Assembly: GCA_012027055.1 (NCBI GenBank) | Contig: VEPF01000004.1 | Coordinates: 1 to 9,637 of the forward strand | Source of the DNA: Gemmatimonadota bacterium | GTDB taxonomy: Bacteria; Gemmatimonadota; Gemmatimonadetes; Longimicrobiales; RSA9 | Length of the DNA stretch: 9,637 bases | Direction: 5' to 3' | Shown: one piece after another, positions 1 through 7,328 of the stretch | Position numbering within the stretch: the first letter of the stretch is position 1 | Layout: the number at the start of each line of letters is the position of its first letter | The notes under the pieces: generated by a model | What the model was told of the DNA's origin: nothing | Database searches by the model: none | Seen by the model: the letters and a program-made list of their open reading frames with translations, nothing else | Program-made: the position numbers and the translations under genes

Positions 1-794
1 TCCTCAACTTTGCTGTTGGTCAGCCTCTTCTGATTCGAGCCGTCCGCGTTCATGACGTAGATCTGGAAGCTGTATGGGCCGGCGTCACGATCGCTCTTGA
101 AGGCGATCTTGCTGCCATCGGGTGCCCAGGACGGGGAACGGTCCTGCGCGGCGTTGTTGGTCAGCCTCGTCACATTCGAGCCGTCCGCATTCATGACGTA
201 GATCTCGAAACCACTATCACCGCCGCCGGGACTGTCGACGCGGAGGCTACCGAAGGCGATCCTGCGGCCATCCGGAGACCAGGCCGGAGTCTCGTCCCAC
301 ATGCCGTCGTTGGTCAGGTTCGTCAGGTGCGAGCCGTCAGCGTCCATGACGAAGATGTCAGAATTCGCCGTGAAACCGACCTTGAAGGCGATCTTGCTCA
401 GCGTCGTCACAGTCTGAGTGAAGTACTGCGTGCCCACGCCGGTGGTCGCATCCACCGCCCGGACGGCGATTGTGTTGAGCCGGTTCGCGCCGCCCCCAAT
501 CGTCCAGATGTCCCGTGCCACGCCTTTGCCGTTGGTGATTCCCGCTCCGCCGAACATGCTGCCGCCACCCGCCAGCACGTTGAAGTTGAGCAGGAGGTTC
601 GGGTAGGGCCGCCCACCATCTCTCCCGGCCGTAGCCGTCACGGGGATCATCGTGCCGCACCCGACGTAATCCGACGTGGCGGCGCCCCCGCTGACCTGGA
701 CCGGCCCGGGATCCGATGGGACCAGTGGATTGTCGGCGCAGCCGCCGAGGGCCGGGAGCAGCAGGGCCAGAATGGCAAGATTGCGACGCAGCAT
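1..794 (-). CDS. PD40/TolB-like propeller lipoprotein with Ig-like domain (C-terminus beyond window)
   Basis: Read on the minus strand from ATG at 794, the frame stays open to base 1 and gives 264 residues; the gene continues past the left edge. GGAGG at 800-804 lies 5 nt before the ATG and supports this start. Residues 1-19 form a lipoprotein signal peptide: MLRRN, a hydrophobic run, then lipobox LGGC with Cys19. Residues about 33-129 look like a bacterial Ig-like domain rich in Gly and beta strands, ending in an AVDATTG-type motif. From about 133 come PD40/WD40-like blades, marked by DIFVMDADG (146-154), EIYVMNADG (197-205) and QIYVMNADG (244-252), each followed by a LTN motif, with two PxWxPDG motifs between them. 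Such proteins are predicted cell-surface or periplasmic beta-propellers used for binding; the partner cannot be told. It lies 136 bp downstream of the CHAT gene on the same strand and has its own ribosome site, so it may be independently transcribed. The family call is firm; the function is not. Confidence 0.88.
   Translation of the reverse strand, partial: MLRRNLAILALLLPALGGCADNPLVPSDPGPVQVSGGAATSDYVGCGTMIPVTATAGRDGGRPYPNLLLNFNVLAGGGSMFGGAGITNGKGVARDIWTIGGGANRLNTIAVRAVDATTGVGTQYFTQTVTTLSKIAFKVGFTANSDIFVMDADGSHLTNLTNDGMWDETPAWSPDGRRIAFGSLRVDSPGGGDSGFEIYVMNADGSNVTRLTNNAAQDRSPSWAPDGSKIAFKSDRDAGPYSFQIYVMNADGSNQKRLTNSKVE
15..358 (-). repeat. Three propeller-blade repeats visible at DNA level
   Basis: A 50-bp unit recurs at 15-64, 156-205 and 309-358, coding for the xIYVMNADGSNxxRLTN part of each blade. 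The first two copies match at 46 of 50 positions; the third is more diverged. Spacings are 141 and 153 bp (47 and 51 codons), so the frame is kept and the variation lies in blade loops. The high nucleotide identity of the two copies nearest the edge suggests recent duplication or gene conversion of a blade. Confidence 0.75.
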
Positions 795-799
795 CGCTG

Positions 800-804
800 C
801 CTCC
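800..804 (-). promoter_or_regulatory. Ribosome binding site of the PD40 lipoprotein
   Basis: Perfect GGAGG on the minus strand, 5 nt before the ATG at 794. It fixes the start of the edge-truncated lipoprotein gene, and the residues from this ATG form a clean lipoprotein signal. Confidence 0.7.
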
Positions 805-930
805 AGGAAGTAGTCAGGACGCGCGAGCATGGGGCGGAGGGCCGGGCACGCATTTGCGCGGGGTCACGCGCGGCGACACGCGCGAAAGGCTCCGAATCTC
901 CAATCTGTTGTCGGGCGAGATACGAAAACG

Positions 931-3900
931 TTACAGGCGGGAGTCCAGCGTATTGGTGATGATCACGAAGGGTGCCCAGAAGACAGGATTCGCGAAACCC
1001 GGCTGGGCTCTCAGCTCGAGCTTGGCCGCGCGCAGTGCCGCCGCCGAGCCCTGCCCGGCGGCCAGTGCCCGGTAGTAGGCGGCCATCAGCGGGGCGGTGG
1101 CGGAGCCGATCGGCCAGAGCGTGGCCACCGTGGACGCGGCGCCCGCGGCCAGGAGCGCGCGGCTCAGGTTGAGTACACCTTCGCCGGCAAGCAGCCGGCC
1201 GGCGGCGGTTTCGCAGCCGCTCAGCACGACCAGCCGGCCGGTGAAGTCCATGGTCGTGATCTCCGCCGCCATGAGGCCATCGCCGCCTCCGGCTTCCGGC
1301 TCGAGATGCAGCACCGCGTGCAGCGGTTCGAGCTCGTTCGGCTCTGCGTGCACCGCCAAATGGACCACGGTTGCGGCCGGCAGGGCCAGGCGCAGGCCCG
1401 CCTCGGTCGCCGCGGCGCCCTGCAGCACGGTCGGCATTGCCGGCGCCAGGGCACTGACGATCGCGCGGATTTCTTCCTCGCTGCCCGGTGCCGGGCGAGT
1501 GCTGGTGGCGCCAATGACCAGCACATGGTCCATGCGTGGGGGCGCCGCTCTCCGGAGGGTCGCTGCAAGCGACGGCAGCAACATGAGTTCGTGCGTGTCC
1601 AGCAGGAACACCGGTGACGGGCCGCCATCGGACGCGAGCACGTCGAAAGGCAGCAAATGCAGCTGGCCGTCAGGGACCAGGTACAGCCGCCGTTTGCCGC
1701 GCAGCGCATCCGCGAGCGACCGGAGCAGCACGTCGTACAGCCACCGCGAGGCATCCAGGTCGAGCCTGGCTCGCCCTACGTCGAGCTGATTGCCGAGCCT
1801 CGGTTCCAGGGCCATACGCAGCGCCCGGGCCGCGCGGCCGATTGCGGGCGCGCTGGCGGGCAGCCGCGCCAGACGGACCTGATCGCGCGTGATCACGAGC
1901 GCCGCGGCGGCGGTATCGAGCATGGTGTAGTCAACGATCGCCTCCTCGGGAGCCAGGGCACGCTGCAGCCGACCGAGCGAGATGGTCTCACCTCCGCGCA
2001 CGGTTTCCGTGAGGGTGCGCGCCTTCCGCCTGGCCGACCACGCGGCGAAGCGCGCGGGTGCCTGCGGCCCCGCCGCAGTGAGGATCAGCGAGAGGGCGCG
2101 GTTGGAGATGCCGACGCGCGCGGCGCGATAGCTGGCGCGGGACGGCTCCGAGCTGAGCGAGTGCGCGATCGAATCGCTGGTGAGGTCGGCGCGGCCGTAC
2201 GCGGCGAGGGCGGCCGAGACGTCGCCGAGCAGCGCGTCGGCATCACCTTCCATGCGCCACAGGTCGGCCACGAGCCCTGGCACCCGCATGTGCTGGGCTG
2301 CGGCACGGGCTTGCCGCAAGCCCGCCAGTGAACCGTGCGCGGCCGCGCGAGCAGGTCGTGCGGCGATGCGAGAGAGCTCGGCGAGCGCGCGTGCGTGAAC
2401 GCGCAGGTCCTGCAATCCCAGGCGCTCCCCTGCGGCGGCCGCTTCGAGGGCCAGGCGCGTCGCCTCGGCTGCGTGCCCCGCGCGCAATTCGGTGGCGGCC
2501 TGATCCTGCGTCAGTGCCGCCCAACTCCCCAGTTGGCCGCGCGCGGCGGCGCGGGCGCGGGCGTGCTCGTAGAGGACAGTGGCCTGGGGCAGATTCCCGT
2601 TCGCAGCCACCACCCCCGGTAGCAGCGGCACCGCCTCGGGATTCCGCTGCTCGTCGAGCCAGTCATCGTGCAGGCGGGCCCAGCGCTGAGCCTGCAGGCT
2701 GTCGCCGCGCAATTCCGCCATTCGGATGAGTCCGGGTAGCGCCCGCAGCGGACTGCTCCCGCTGTCCCACTCGCGCTGATAGTACTGCGTGGCCTTGTCC
2801 AGCTGGCCGCTCAGTTCGTAGTACTCGCCCGCCCAGAGAAACTCGCGTTGCTGGCGGTCCGTGCTGCGCACCATCTGCCGGAAGCGCGGCTCCGCAGCTG
2901 CGAGGCGTCCCCGGCGCTGATAGAAGAGCGCCAGGTCGCGATAGGCGACGATCAGGGTCGGACACTCGCCGGTGGTTTCGGCGCGCGCAATGAAGCGGAC
3001 GGCCGCGGTCTCCGCGCGCACGTCGTCGCCCCGGCCCTCGTAGAGGTGCAGCAGGTTGTGCTCCACCTCCATGGGCAGGTAGGCCGGCATGTCCCCGGGC
3101 AGTGCGCGCGCCCGCAGCAGGTCGCGCTCGCCGGCCGCCAGCTCGCCCTGCTTCACCAGGGCGCGCCCGCGGCGCATCAGGGCCAGGCCGAGGGTGGTGG
3201 TGTCGTTGAGCGCAACCGCGCTGGCGATCGCCTGGCCGAGCAACGGGACGCTGCCAGCCAGATCGCCCGTGTCCAGCCGGCGCAGGCCTTCGTTGTACTC
3301 CCAGGTCAGCCGGGCATATGCGTCTCCGTGCGCGCTGGCCTCGCGCTGGAGGTCGAGGCTGAGCGCCAGCGCCTGCCGGGCATGCTCCCGTTGCGCGGCC
3401 GCGACGGTATCGGCAGTGAGCTCGGCTTCCGTTCCGTGCAGGCCGAGGGAACGGCCGAACTCCCACAGCACGCCGGCCCCGGCCGAACGGGCGTACTCGA
3501 GGCCCTTGCGCTCGGCCGCCAGCGCCTCGGCATGCCGCCCGAGTCGGTGCGCGGCAAGCGCGCGCATACCGTACGCCCGGGCCCGCACGACGGGATCCTG
3601 GCCGGGCTTGAGCCGCACCCCGGCGACCGCCCACAGGTCATCGTCAAAACGGAGGGCCGCCAGCATCTCCAGCTGCAGGGACTGCAGGCCGCTCGATGTG
3701 GGCAGCACCTTCAGCGACTGTGCCAGCTGCCGGCGCAGGCGGTCCCGGTCCATGCCCTGCTGGGCGTTCAGGTCGTGCAACACGGCACACACGTCGGCCG
3801 GGTTGCGCACCTGGGCCACATCCATGCGCGGCCGGCAGAAGCCCAGGCGTTGTACGTTGAGAGACTGGATGCAGGTGCGCAGGCGAGGATCGGCCATGGC

Positions 3901-4188
3901 GGCCGCCGAGCGCGCCACCTGCGCGTAGAGTGCCGGGGGCGCAAGTCCGGCCATGCCGGCGCCGTAGCTGAAGTAGGGATCGAGGTAGTTCGGATCCGCG
4001 CGCAGCGCGGCGATGCTTTCCCGGGCGTAGGCTGCCAGCTCGGCGCGGGCCAGGTGCTGCTGCGCGCGCTGGAAATGGCGACGCGCCGCGTGCTCGGCCG
4101 GGTCCGGCCGATTGCGCCGGGCCACTACCACCGCGCCTGATCCTCCCGCCAGTAGCAGAAGGATCAGCGCGACGGCGGCGCGTTTCAC
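931..4188 (-). CDS. Membrane-anchored TPR-CHAT protein (caspase-like peptidase domain)
   Basis: 1085 residues. The start is GTG at 4188, with GGAGG at 4196-4200 7 nt upstream; the start overlaps the anti-sigma stop as GTGA. Residues 4-23 form one hydrophobic segment (AAVALILLLLAGG...) between MKR and RRNR, without a lipobox, so it is a signal anchor or an uncleaved signal. Residues about 35-730 are Ala/Leu/Arg-rich helical repeats of TPR type; clear units include those around 205-238, 293-328, 331-364, 374-408, 413-446 and 448-476. Residues about 732-1080 form a CHAT domain: a LYLVPDGQLHLLPFDVL block at 835-851, then the catalytic pair His947 (HLAVHAEPN) and Cys992 (VVLSGCETAAG), followed by GEGVLNLSRALLAAGAAS and the TLWPI motif. 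The His/Cys pair places it with clan CD caspase- and separase-like peptidases, so activity is likely but not proven. The TPR array probably senses a partner. Cys106, Cys118 and Cys134 could form disulfides if the domain is periplasmic. Substrate unknown; the translationally coupled sigma and anti-sigma genes suggest a role in that signalling pathway. Confidence 0.92.
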   Translation of the reverse strand: MKRAAVALILLLLAGGSGAVVVARRNRPDPAEHAARRHFQRAQQHLARAELAAYARESIAALRADPNYLDPYFSYGAGMAGLAPPALYAQVARSAAAMADPRLRTCIQSLNVQRLGFCRPRMDVAQVRNPADVCAVLHDLNAQQGMDRDRLRRQLAQSLKVLPTSSGLQSLQLEMLAALRFDDDLWAVAGVRLKPGQDPVVRARAYGMRALAAHRLGRHAEALAAERKGLEYARSAGAGVLWEFGRSLGLHGTEAELTADTVAAAQREHARQALALSLDLQREASAHGDAYARLTWEYNEGLRRLDTGDLAGSVPLLGQAIASAVALNDTTTLGLALMRRGRALVKQGELAAGERDLLRARALPGDMPAYLPMEVEHNLLHLYEGRGDDVRAETAAVRFIARAETTGECPTLIVAYRDLALFYQRRGRLAAAEPRFRQMVRSTDRQQREFLWAGEYYELSGQLDKATQYYQREWDSGSSPLRALPGLIRMAELRGDSLQAQRWARLHDDWLDEQRNPEAVPLLPGVVAANGNLPQATVLYEHARARAAARGQLGSWAALTQDQAATELRAGHAAEATRLALEAAAAGERLGLQDLRVHARALAELSRIAARPARAAAHGSLAGLRQARAAAQHMRVPGLVADLWRMEGDADALLGDVSAALAAYGRADLTSDSIAHSLSSEPSRASYRAARVGISNRALSLILTAAGPQAPARFAAWSARRKARTLTETVRGGETISLGRLQRALAPEEAIVDYTMLDTAAAALVITRDQVRLARLPASAPAIGRAARALRMALEPRLGNQLDVGRARLDLDASRWLYDVLLRSLADALRGKRRLYLVPDGQLHLLPFDVLASDGGPSPVFLLDTHELMLLPSLAATLRRAAPPRMDHVLVIGATSTRPAPGSEEEIRAIVSALAPAMPTVLQGAAATEAGLRLALPAATVVHLAVHAEPNELEPLHAVLHLEPEAGGGDGLMAAEITTMDFTGRLVVLSGCETAAGRLLAGEGVLNLSRALLAAGAASTVATLWPIGSATAPLMAAYYRALAAGQGSAAALRAAKLELRAQPGFANPVFWAPFVIITNTLDSRL

Positions 4189-4877
4189 CGTCCCGCCTCC
4201 CGCACGCGGATGCCGAGCTCCTTCGCCGTGCGGCCCAGCGGCGTGCGGTCGGTCTCGATCTCCCGGAGCTGTGCGAGCGCGCTGTCCGGGCGCGCGAGCT
4301 GGAGCCAGGCCTTGGCCAGGTAGAAGTGCGCCTCCGCGACGTAGGGGTTGGGAGCCCGGCTGAGCACGCCGTGCAGCGGCGCCAGGGCGTTCTGGGCGCG
4401 GCCGCGCAGGAGTCGCGTCACGCCGAGGAAGAAGAAGACTCCCGGCTCGGCGTCGTCGGTCGCGGCCCGCGTCAATTGTGCCTCGGCCTGGGCAAGATCA
4501 CCCCGCCCGTACGCGGCCAGGGCCGAGTCCACCACCAGGAGCGCGCCCTCTGCGGCCCGGGTCGGGATGCCTTTATATGGCGCGGCGGTATCGACCCGAC
4601 CGAGAGAGGCATAGGGATTCCGCGGCAGCAGCAGGAGCAGGACGGCGGCCGCCGCCAGGAGCGGAATTGCGATCAGGGCCGCCCGCCGTCCAACGTGCCG
4701 GCCACCACTGCGGGCAGCCCCGCGCACGGCGGCCGCCGTCCGCACTTCGTCCTGGCAGGCCGGACACTCGAGCAGGTGCAGTTCGAACGCCTCGAGCTCG
4801 GCGGGCGTCAGGCGTCCGCTGGCGTAGCCACCCGTCAGGTCATTCAGGTCCGGTGCCGCGCACTGTGTGTCCATCAT
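4185..4877 (-). CDS. Zinc-binding transmembrane anti-sigma factor with C-terminal TPR domain
   Basis: 230 residues. The N-terminal 50 residues match the zf-HC2/ZAS anti-sigma fold: Cys6, then His34-x3-Cys38-x2-Cys41 (HLLECPAC), with the GRLTPAELEAFELH helix before it. In this family the zinc-binding domain wraps the cognate ECF sigma factor in the cytoplasm. Basic residues (RHVGRR) lead into one transmembrane helix at about 66-84. Beyond it, residues about 110-208 contain three TPR-like helical pairs (AYGRGDLAQAEAQL, GVTRLLRGRAQNALAPL, AKAWLQLARPDSALAQL). By topology this tail should be periplasmic and may sense a signal or bind a partner. The start ATG at 4877 overlaps the sigma stop as TAATG; a second ATG follows at 4874 and could be used instead. 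Upstream there is only weak SD-like sequence, so coupling to the sigma gene is likely. The stop overlaps the CHAT start. The anti-sigma call is strong; the TPR-tail role is inferred. Confidence 0.88.
   Translation of the reverse strand: MMDTQCAAPDLNDLTGGYASGRLTPAELEAFELHLLECPACQDEVRTAAAVRGAARSGGRHVGRRAALIAIPLLAAAAVLLLLLPRNPYASLGRVDTAAPYKGIPTRAAEGALLVVDSALAAYGRGDLAQAEAQLTRAATDDAEPGVFFFLGVTRLLRGRAQNALAPLHGVLSRAPNPYVAEAHFYLAKAWLQLARPDSALAQLREIETDRTPLGRTAKELGIRVREAGR
4196..4200 (-). promoter_or_regulatory. Ribosome binding site supporting the GTG start of the CHAT gene
   Basis: GGAGG on the minus strand, 7 nt before GTG at 4188 and inside the end of the anti-sigma gene. It supports the GTG start, giving a 4-bp GTGA overlap and likely translational coupling. 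Confidence 0.65.
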
Positions 4878-5506
4878 TACTCTGTCGACGCTGTCGCCGT
4901 TCTGTTACCGAGCAGGGCCCGCAGCCGCGCGAGCGCCCTCAGCTTCCGCTGCCGCAGCCGACCTTCCGGCTCGCCCGTCCGACGCGCGATCTCGCTGACA
5001 CGCAATCCCTGCATGAAGCAGCGCTGGAGCAGTAGCCGGTCGGCGGTCGAGAGCGCTTGCAGCGCCCGCCGCACCCCGGTGCTGGTCTCCCGCGCCACGA
5101 GCTGCTCCAGGGCATCGGTGGCGGAGGAGGTCACGTCCATGAGGGGTGCCCAGGGCTGCGTCCGGGCTTCGCCGCGCTGCATGTCGATGATGACGTGGCG
5201 CAGCACACCGTAGGCGTACGGTCCCAGTTGCGCCGCGCCGGTGAGACGGCCTTCCTGCAGGGCAGCGAGCACCCGAGCCAGGGTTTCCTGCGCCGCTTCC
5301 TGGGCCAGGTCCTCGCGTCGCAACCGGCGCATCGCAATGATCACCAGGCCGTCCCTCAGCGTGCTCAACGCAACGTCCGGGATGCTCGGGAGGGTTGCGC
5401 CTTGCGGCGCGGAGGTCTGGCTGCGGGATGGGTCCGGCGAGTTCACCATGACGGGTGCCGGTGCGGGCGCGGGCCGACTTGCCCACACGTTGAAGCCGTC
5501 CGCCAC
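4877..5506 (-). CDS. ECF-family RNA polymerase sigma factor
   Basis: 209 residues from GTG at 5506. Region 2 spans about 46-112, with MRRLRREDLAQEAAQETLARV followed by YAYGVLRHVIIDMQRGE, the helix that in sigma factors contacts core polymerase and the -10 element. Region 4 spans about 145-198, with ALSTADRLLLQRCFMQGLRV and SEIARRTGEPEGRLRQRKLRA, a helix-turn-helix for the -35 element. There is no region 3 and no extra C-terminal domain, as usual for ECF factors. The first 40 residues are a Pro/Ala-rich low-complexity tail, and neither GTG 5506 nor ATG 5449 (residue 20) has a good SD, so the true start may be ATG 5449. It is the first gene of the three-gene operon and ends in TAATG with the anti-sigma gene, the classic layout for a sigma factor and its inhibitor. 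Whether it autoregulates cannot be read from the sequence. Confidence 0.88.
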   Translation of the reverse strand: MADGFNVWASRPAPAPAPVMVNSPDPSRSQTSAPQGATLPSIPDVALSTLRDGLVIIAMRRLRREDLAQEAAQETLARVLAALQEGRLTGAAQLGPYAYGVLRHVIIDMQRGEARTQPWAPLMDVTSSATDALEQLVARETSTGVRRALQALSTADRLLLQRCFMQGLRVSEIARRTGEPEGRLRQRKLRALARLRALLGNRTATASTE

Positions 5507-5562
5507 GCGGACGCAAGGTTGCTCTGTCCGGGCGCCTCGCTAATCTTGCTGCCAGCTGCGGT

Positions 5563-5607
5563 CGCTCCCCTGCGGGCGGGAAGGCGTCCTACCGCTCACC
5601 TGCGGGC
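5563..5607. repeat. Direct repeat in divergent promoter region, candidate operator
   Basis: CGCTCNCCTGCGGGC occurs at 5563-5577 and 5593-5607, with one variable base (C in the first copy, A in the second). The copies start 30 bp apart, close to three helical turns, so both would sit on nearly the same DNA face. They lie between the divergent sigma and sulfatase genes. This is typical of a tandem binding site for a transcription factor or sigma factor, but no binder is identified. Confidence 0.45.
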
Positions 5608-5650
5608 AGTCGCGCCGGCCGCGGCGATCAGCGTGAGGACCCATCATGAC

Positions 5651-5654
5651 GGAG
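5651..5654 (+). promoter_or_regulatory. Ribosome binding site deciding the sulfatase start
   Basis: GGAG with an 8-nt gap to ATG 5663. The open frame extends upstream to 5057, but that part is antisense to the sigma gene. This site, together with the Tat signal that begins at ATG 5663, fixes the start. Confidence 0.6.
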
Positions 5655-5662
5655 CCCGAGGG

Positions 5663-7246
5663 ATGAAACGACGCGAGTTCATGCGGGCAGCGGGTGCGAT
5701 CGGCGGTGCCGTCGTCGCCGGAACCCTGGCTGATGGGCAGGCCATGCCACTGGGCGCGCAGCCCCCGCCAACGCGGCCGAACATCATCTTCATCATGTCG
5801 GACGACCACGCGGCGCACGCGATCGGCGCGTACGGCTCGCGCGTCAACCGGACGCCGCAGATCGACAGGCTCGCGCAACAGGGCATGCTGTTCCGGAACG
5901 TGTTCGCGACCAACGCCATCTGCACGCCCAGCCGCGCGTCGATCCTGACCGGCCAGTACTCGCACATCAATGGCGTGCCGGTGTTCAACCGGTTCGACAG
6001 CAGCCGGCAGACGTGCGTGAAGCTGCTGCAGGCGGGCGGCTACCACACGGGCATCGTGGGCAAGTGGCACCTGGGCAGCGATCCGCAGGGCTTCGACCAC
6101 TGGGAGATCGTGCCGGGGCAGGGCGCATACCGGGATCCGCTCTTCTATACGGCGACAGGCGAGAAGCGCTACGTCGGCCGGTATGCGACGGACCTGATCA
6201 CCGACATGGCCATCGATTTCATCCGGGCGCGGCCGGCGGAGCGGCCGTTCTTCCTGATGATGCACCACAAGGCGCCGCACCGCGCCTGGGAGCCGGACCA
6301 GGAGCACCGCGAGCAGTTCGCGGACCGGTGGATCCCGGAGCCGGTGACGCTCTGGGACACGTACGCCACGCGTGCCAGCGCGATCCACGAGAACGAGCAG
6401 CGGGTATTCGCGGACCTCACGCGCAACGACCTCAAGCTCACGCCGCCGCCCGGCCTGGCGGGCGCGGCGCTGACCAGCTGGCTGGGCAAGAAGCCGGACG
6501 AGGTGACGATCACGCGTGACGGCATGCCGGTGACGCTCACCGGCGAGGCGCTGGCGCGCTGGAAGTACCAGCGGTACATGCAGGACTACCTGGCCACCAT
6601 CCAGTCGGTGGACGACAACGTCGGCCGGCTGCTGGATTTCCTGGACGGCGCCGGGCTCGCGGAGAACACCATGGTGGTCTACACCAGCGACCAGGGGTTC
6701 TTCCTGGGCGACCATGGCATGTTCGACAAGCGCTTCATGTACGAGGAATCCATCCGCATGCCGTTCCTGGTGCGCTGGCCGGCCGCGGTGGCGGCCGCGT
6801 CGCAATGCGACGCAATCGGCCTCAACGTGGATTTCGCCGAGACGTTCCTGGACGTGGCCGGACTGCCGATCCCGAAGGACATGCAGGGGCGGAGCCTGCT
6901 GCCGCTGCTGCAGGGCAAGCGGCCGGCGGACTGGCGGAGGTCAATGTACTACCGGTACTACCACGACCCCGGCGATCACAACACGCGCGCCCACTACGGC
7001 GTGCGCACCGAGACCCACAAGCTGATCCACTACTGGAAGCAGGACGAGTGGGAGCTGTTCGACCTGGTAAACGACCCGTACGAGCTGCACAACCTGTACG
7101 GCGAACCGGGCCATGCCGCGATCACCGCGTCACTAAAGGCGGAGCTGCAGCGGCTCAAGCGGGAGCTGCGGGACGAGGACCAGTTCGCGAACGAGCAGCC
7201 GCCGCAGGGCGTGGGCGGGTCGATCTCGCAGCTGCGCGGCAAGTAA
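5663..7246 (+). CDS. Tat-exported Cys-type sulfatase (formylglycine-dependent)
   Basis: 527 residues. The N-terminus MKRREFMRAAGAIGG is a twin-arginine signal (RREFM followed by a moderate hydrophobic stretch to about 20), so the enzyme is expected to be exported folded. The mature part starts near PNIIFIMSDDH (39-49), with metal ligands Asp47 and Asp48. Cys87-Thr-Pro-Ser-Arg91 is the C-x-P-x-R motif, in which Cys becomes formylglycine, the catalytic nucleophile. GKWHLG (Lys134, His136), HHKAPH (about 201-206) and TSDQGFFLGDHG (Asp343, Gln344) complete the active site and metal site expected for type I sulfatases. The C-terminal WELFDLVNDPYELHNLY block is the usual closing segment. Overall it resembles the glycosaminoglycan/glycan sulfatase subgroup (possibly GlcNAc-6-sulfatase-like), but the substrate is not determined. 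No maturase gene lies in the window. An amidase follows 90 bp downstream on the same strand. Confidence 0.92.
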   Translation: MKRREFMRAAGAIGGAVVAGTLADGQAMPLGAQPPPTRPNIIFIMSDDHAAHAIGAYGSRVNRTPQIDRLAQQGMLFRNVFATNAICTPSRASILTGQYSHINGVPVFNRFDSSRQTCVKLLQAGGYHTGIVGKWHLGSDPQGFDHWEIVPGQGAYRDPLFYTATGEKRYVGRYATDLITDMAIDFIRARPAERPFFLMMHHKAPHRAWEPDQEHREQFADRWIPEPVTLWDTYATRASAIHENEQRVFADLTRNDLKLTPPPGLAGAALTSWLGKKPDEVTITRDGMPVTLTGEALARWKYQRYMQDYLATIQSVDDNVGRLLDFLDGAGLAENTMVVYTSDQGFFLGDHGMFDKRFMYEESIRMPFLVRWPAAVAAASQCDAIGLNVDFAETFLDVAGLPIPKDMQGRSLLPLLQGKRPADWRRSMYYRYYHDPGDHNTRAHYGVRTETHKLIHYWKQDEWELFDLVNDPYELHNLYGEPGHAAITASLKAELQRLKRELRDEDQFANEQPPQGVGGSISQLRGK

Positions 7247-7312
7247 GGGGACAGCCCGCTCTGGCCACCTGTCGCCGTACCGTCCATGTTGTGGGCTGCG
7301 CACGCCCCCTCC

Positions 7313-7328
7313 CCTGCCATCCAGCAGG
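7313..7328 (+). promoter_or_regulatory. Small hairpin covering the amidase SD
   Basis: CCTGC (7313-7317), 6-nt loop, GCAGG (7324-7328), 8 nt before ATG 7337. The right arm contains the only AGG that could serve as the ribosome site. A 5-bp GC stem could reduce initiation, but it may be chance in GC-rich DNA. Confidence 0.25.

Noticed and set aside
867..884. CGCGCG inverted repeat between the CHAT and lipoprotein genes as a terminator
   Set aside because: The arm is self-complementary low-complexity GC sequence, only 6 bp, with no T run; chance is likely.
327..959. 210-codon plus-strand open frame over the lipoprotein start and the CHAT end
   Set aside because: Composition is Arg/His/Gly-rich without a domain; the minus-strand lipoprotein with SD and signal peptide explains the region.
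2848..4140. 430-codon open frame on the plus strand opposite the CHAT gene
   Set aside because: Antisense shadow in GC-rich DNA; no recognisable domain, while the minus strand carries clear TPR and CHAT motifs.
5519..5546. TTGCTC-16 nt-TAATCT as a sigma-70 promoter for the sulfatase
   Set aside because: Only three of six bases match in each box; too weak to call in this GC-rich context.
5613..5626. CGCCG-GCCG-CGGCG mini hairpin in the sulfatase leader
   Set aside because: Five-base arms of pure GC are expected by chance here and no regulatory element is recognised.
5057..5662. Upstream in-frame extension of the sulfatase frame (about 202 residues)
   Set aside because: It is antisense to the sigma gene, has Arg/His-rich shadow composition, and the Tat signal with SD starts at 5663.
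7252..7298. CAGCCC/GGGCTG inverted pair after the sulfatase stop as a terminator
   Set aside because: Only 6 bp with a 35-nt gap and no T run, so no support for termination between sulfatase and amidase.
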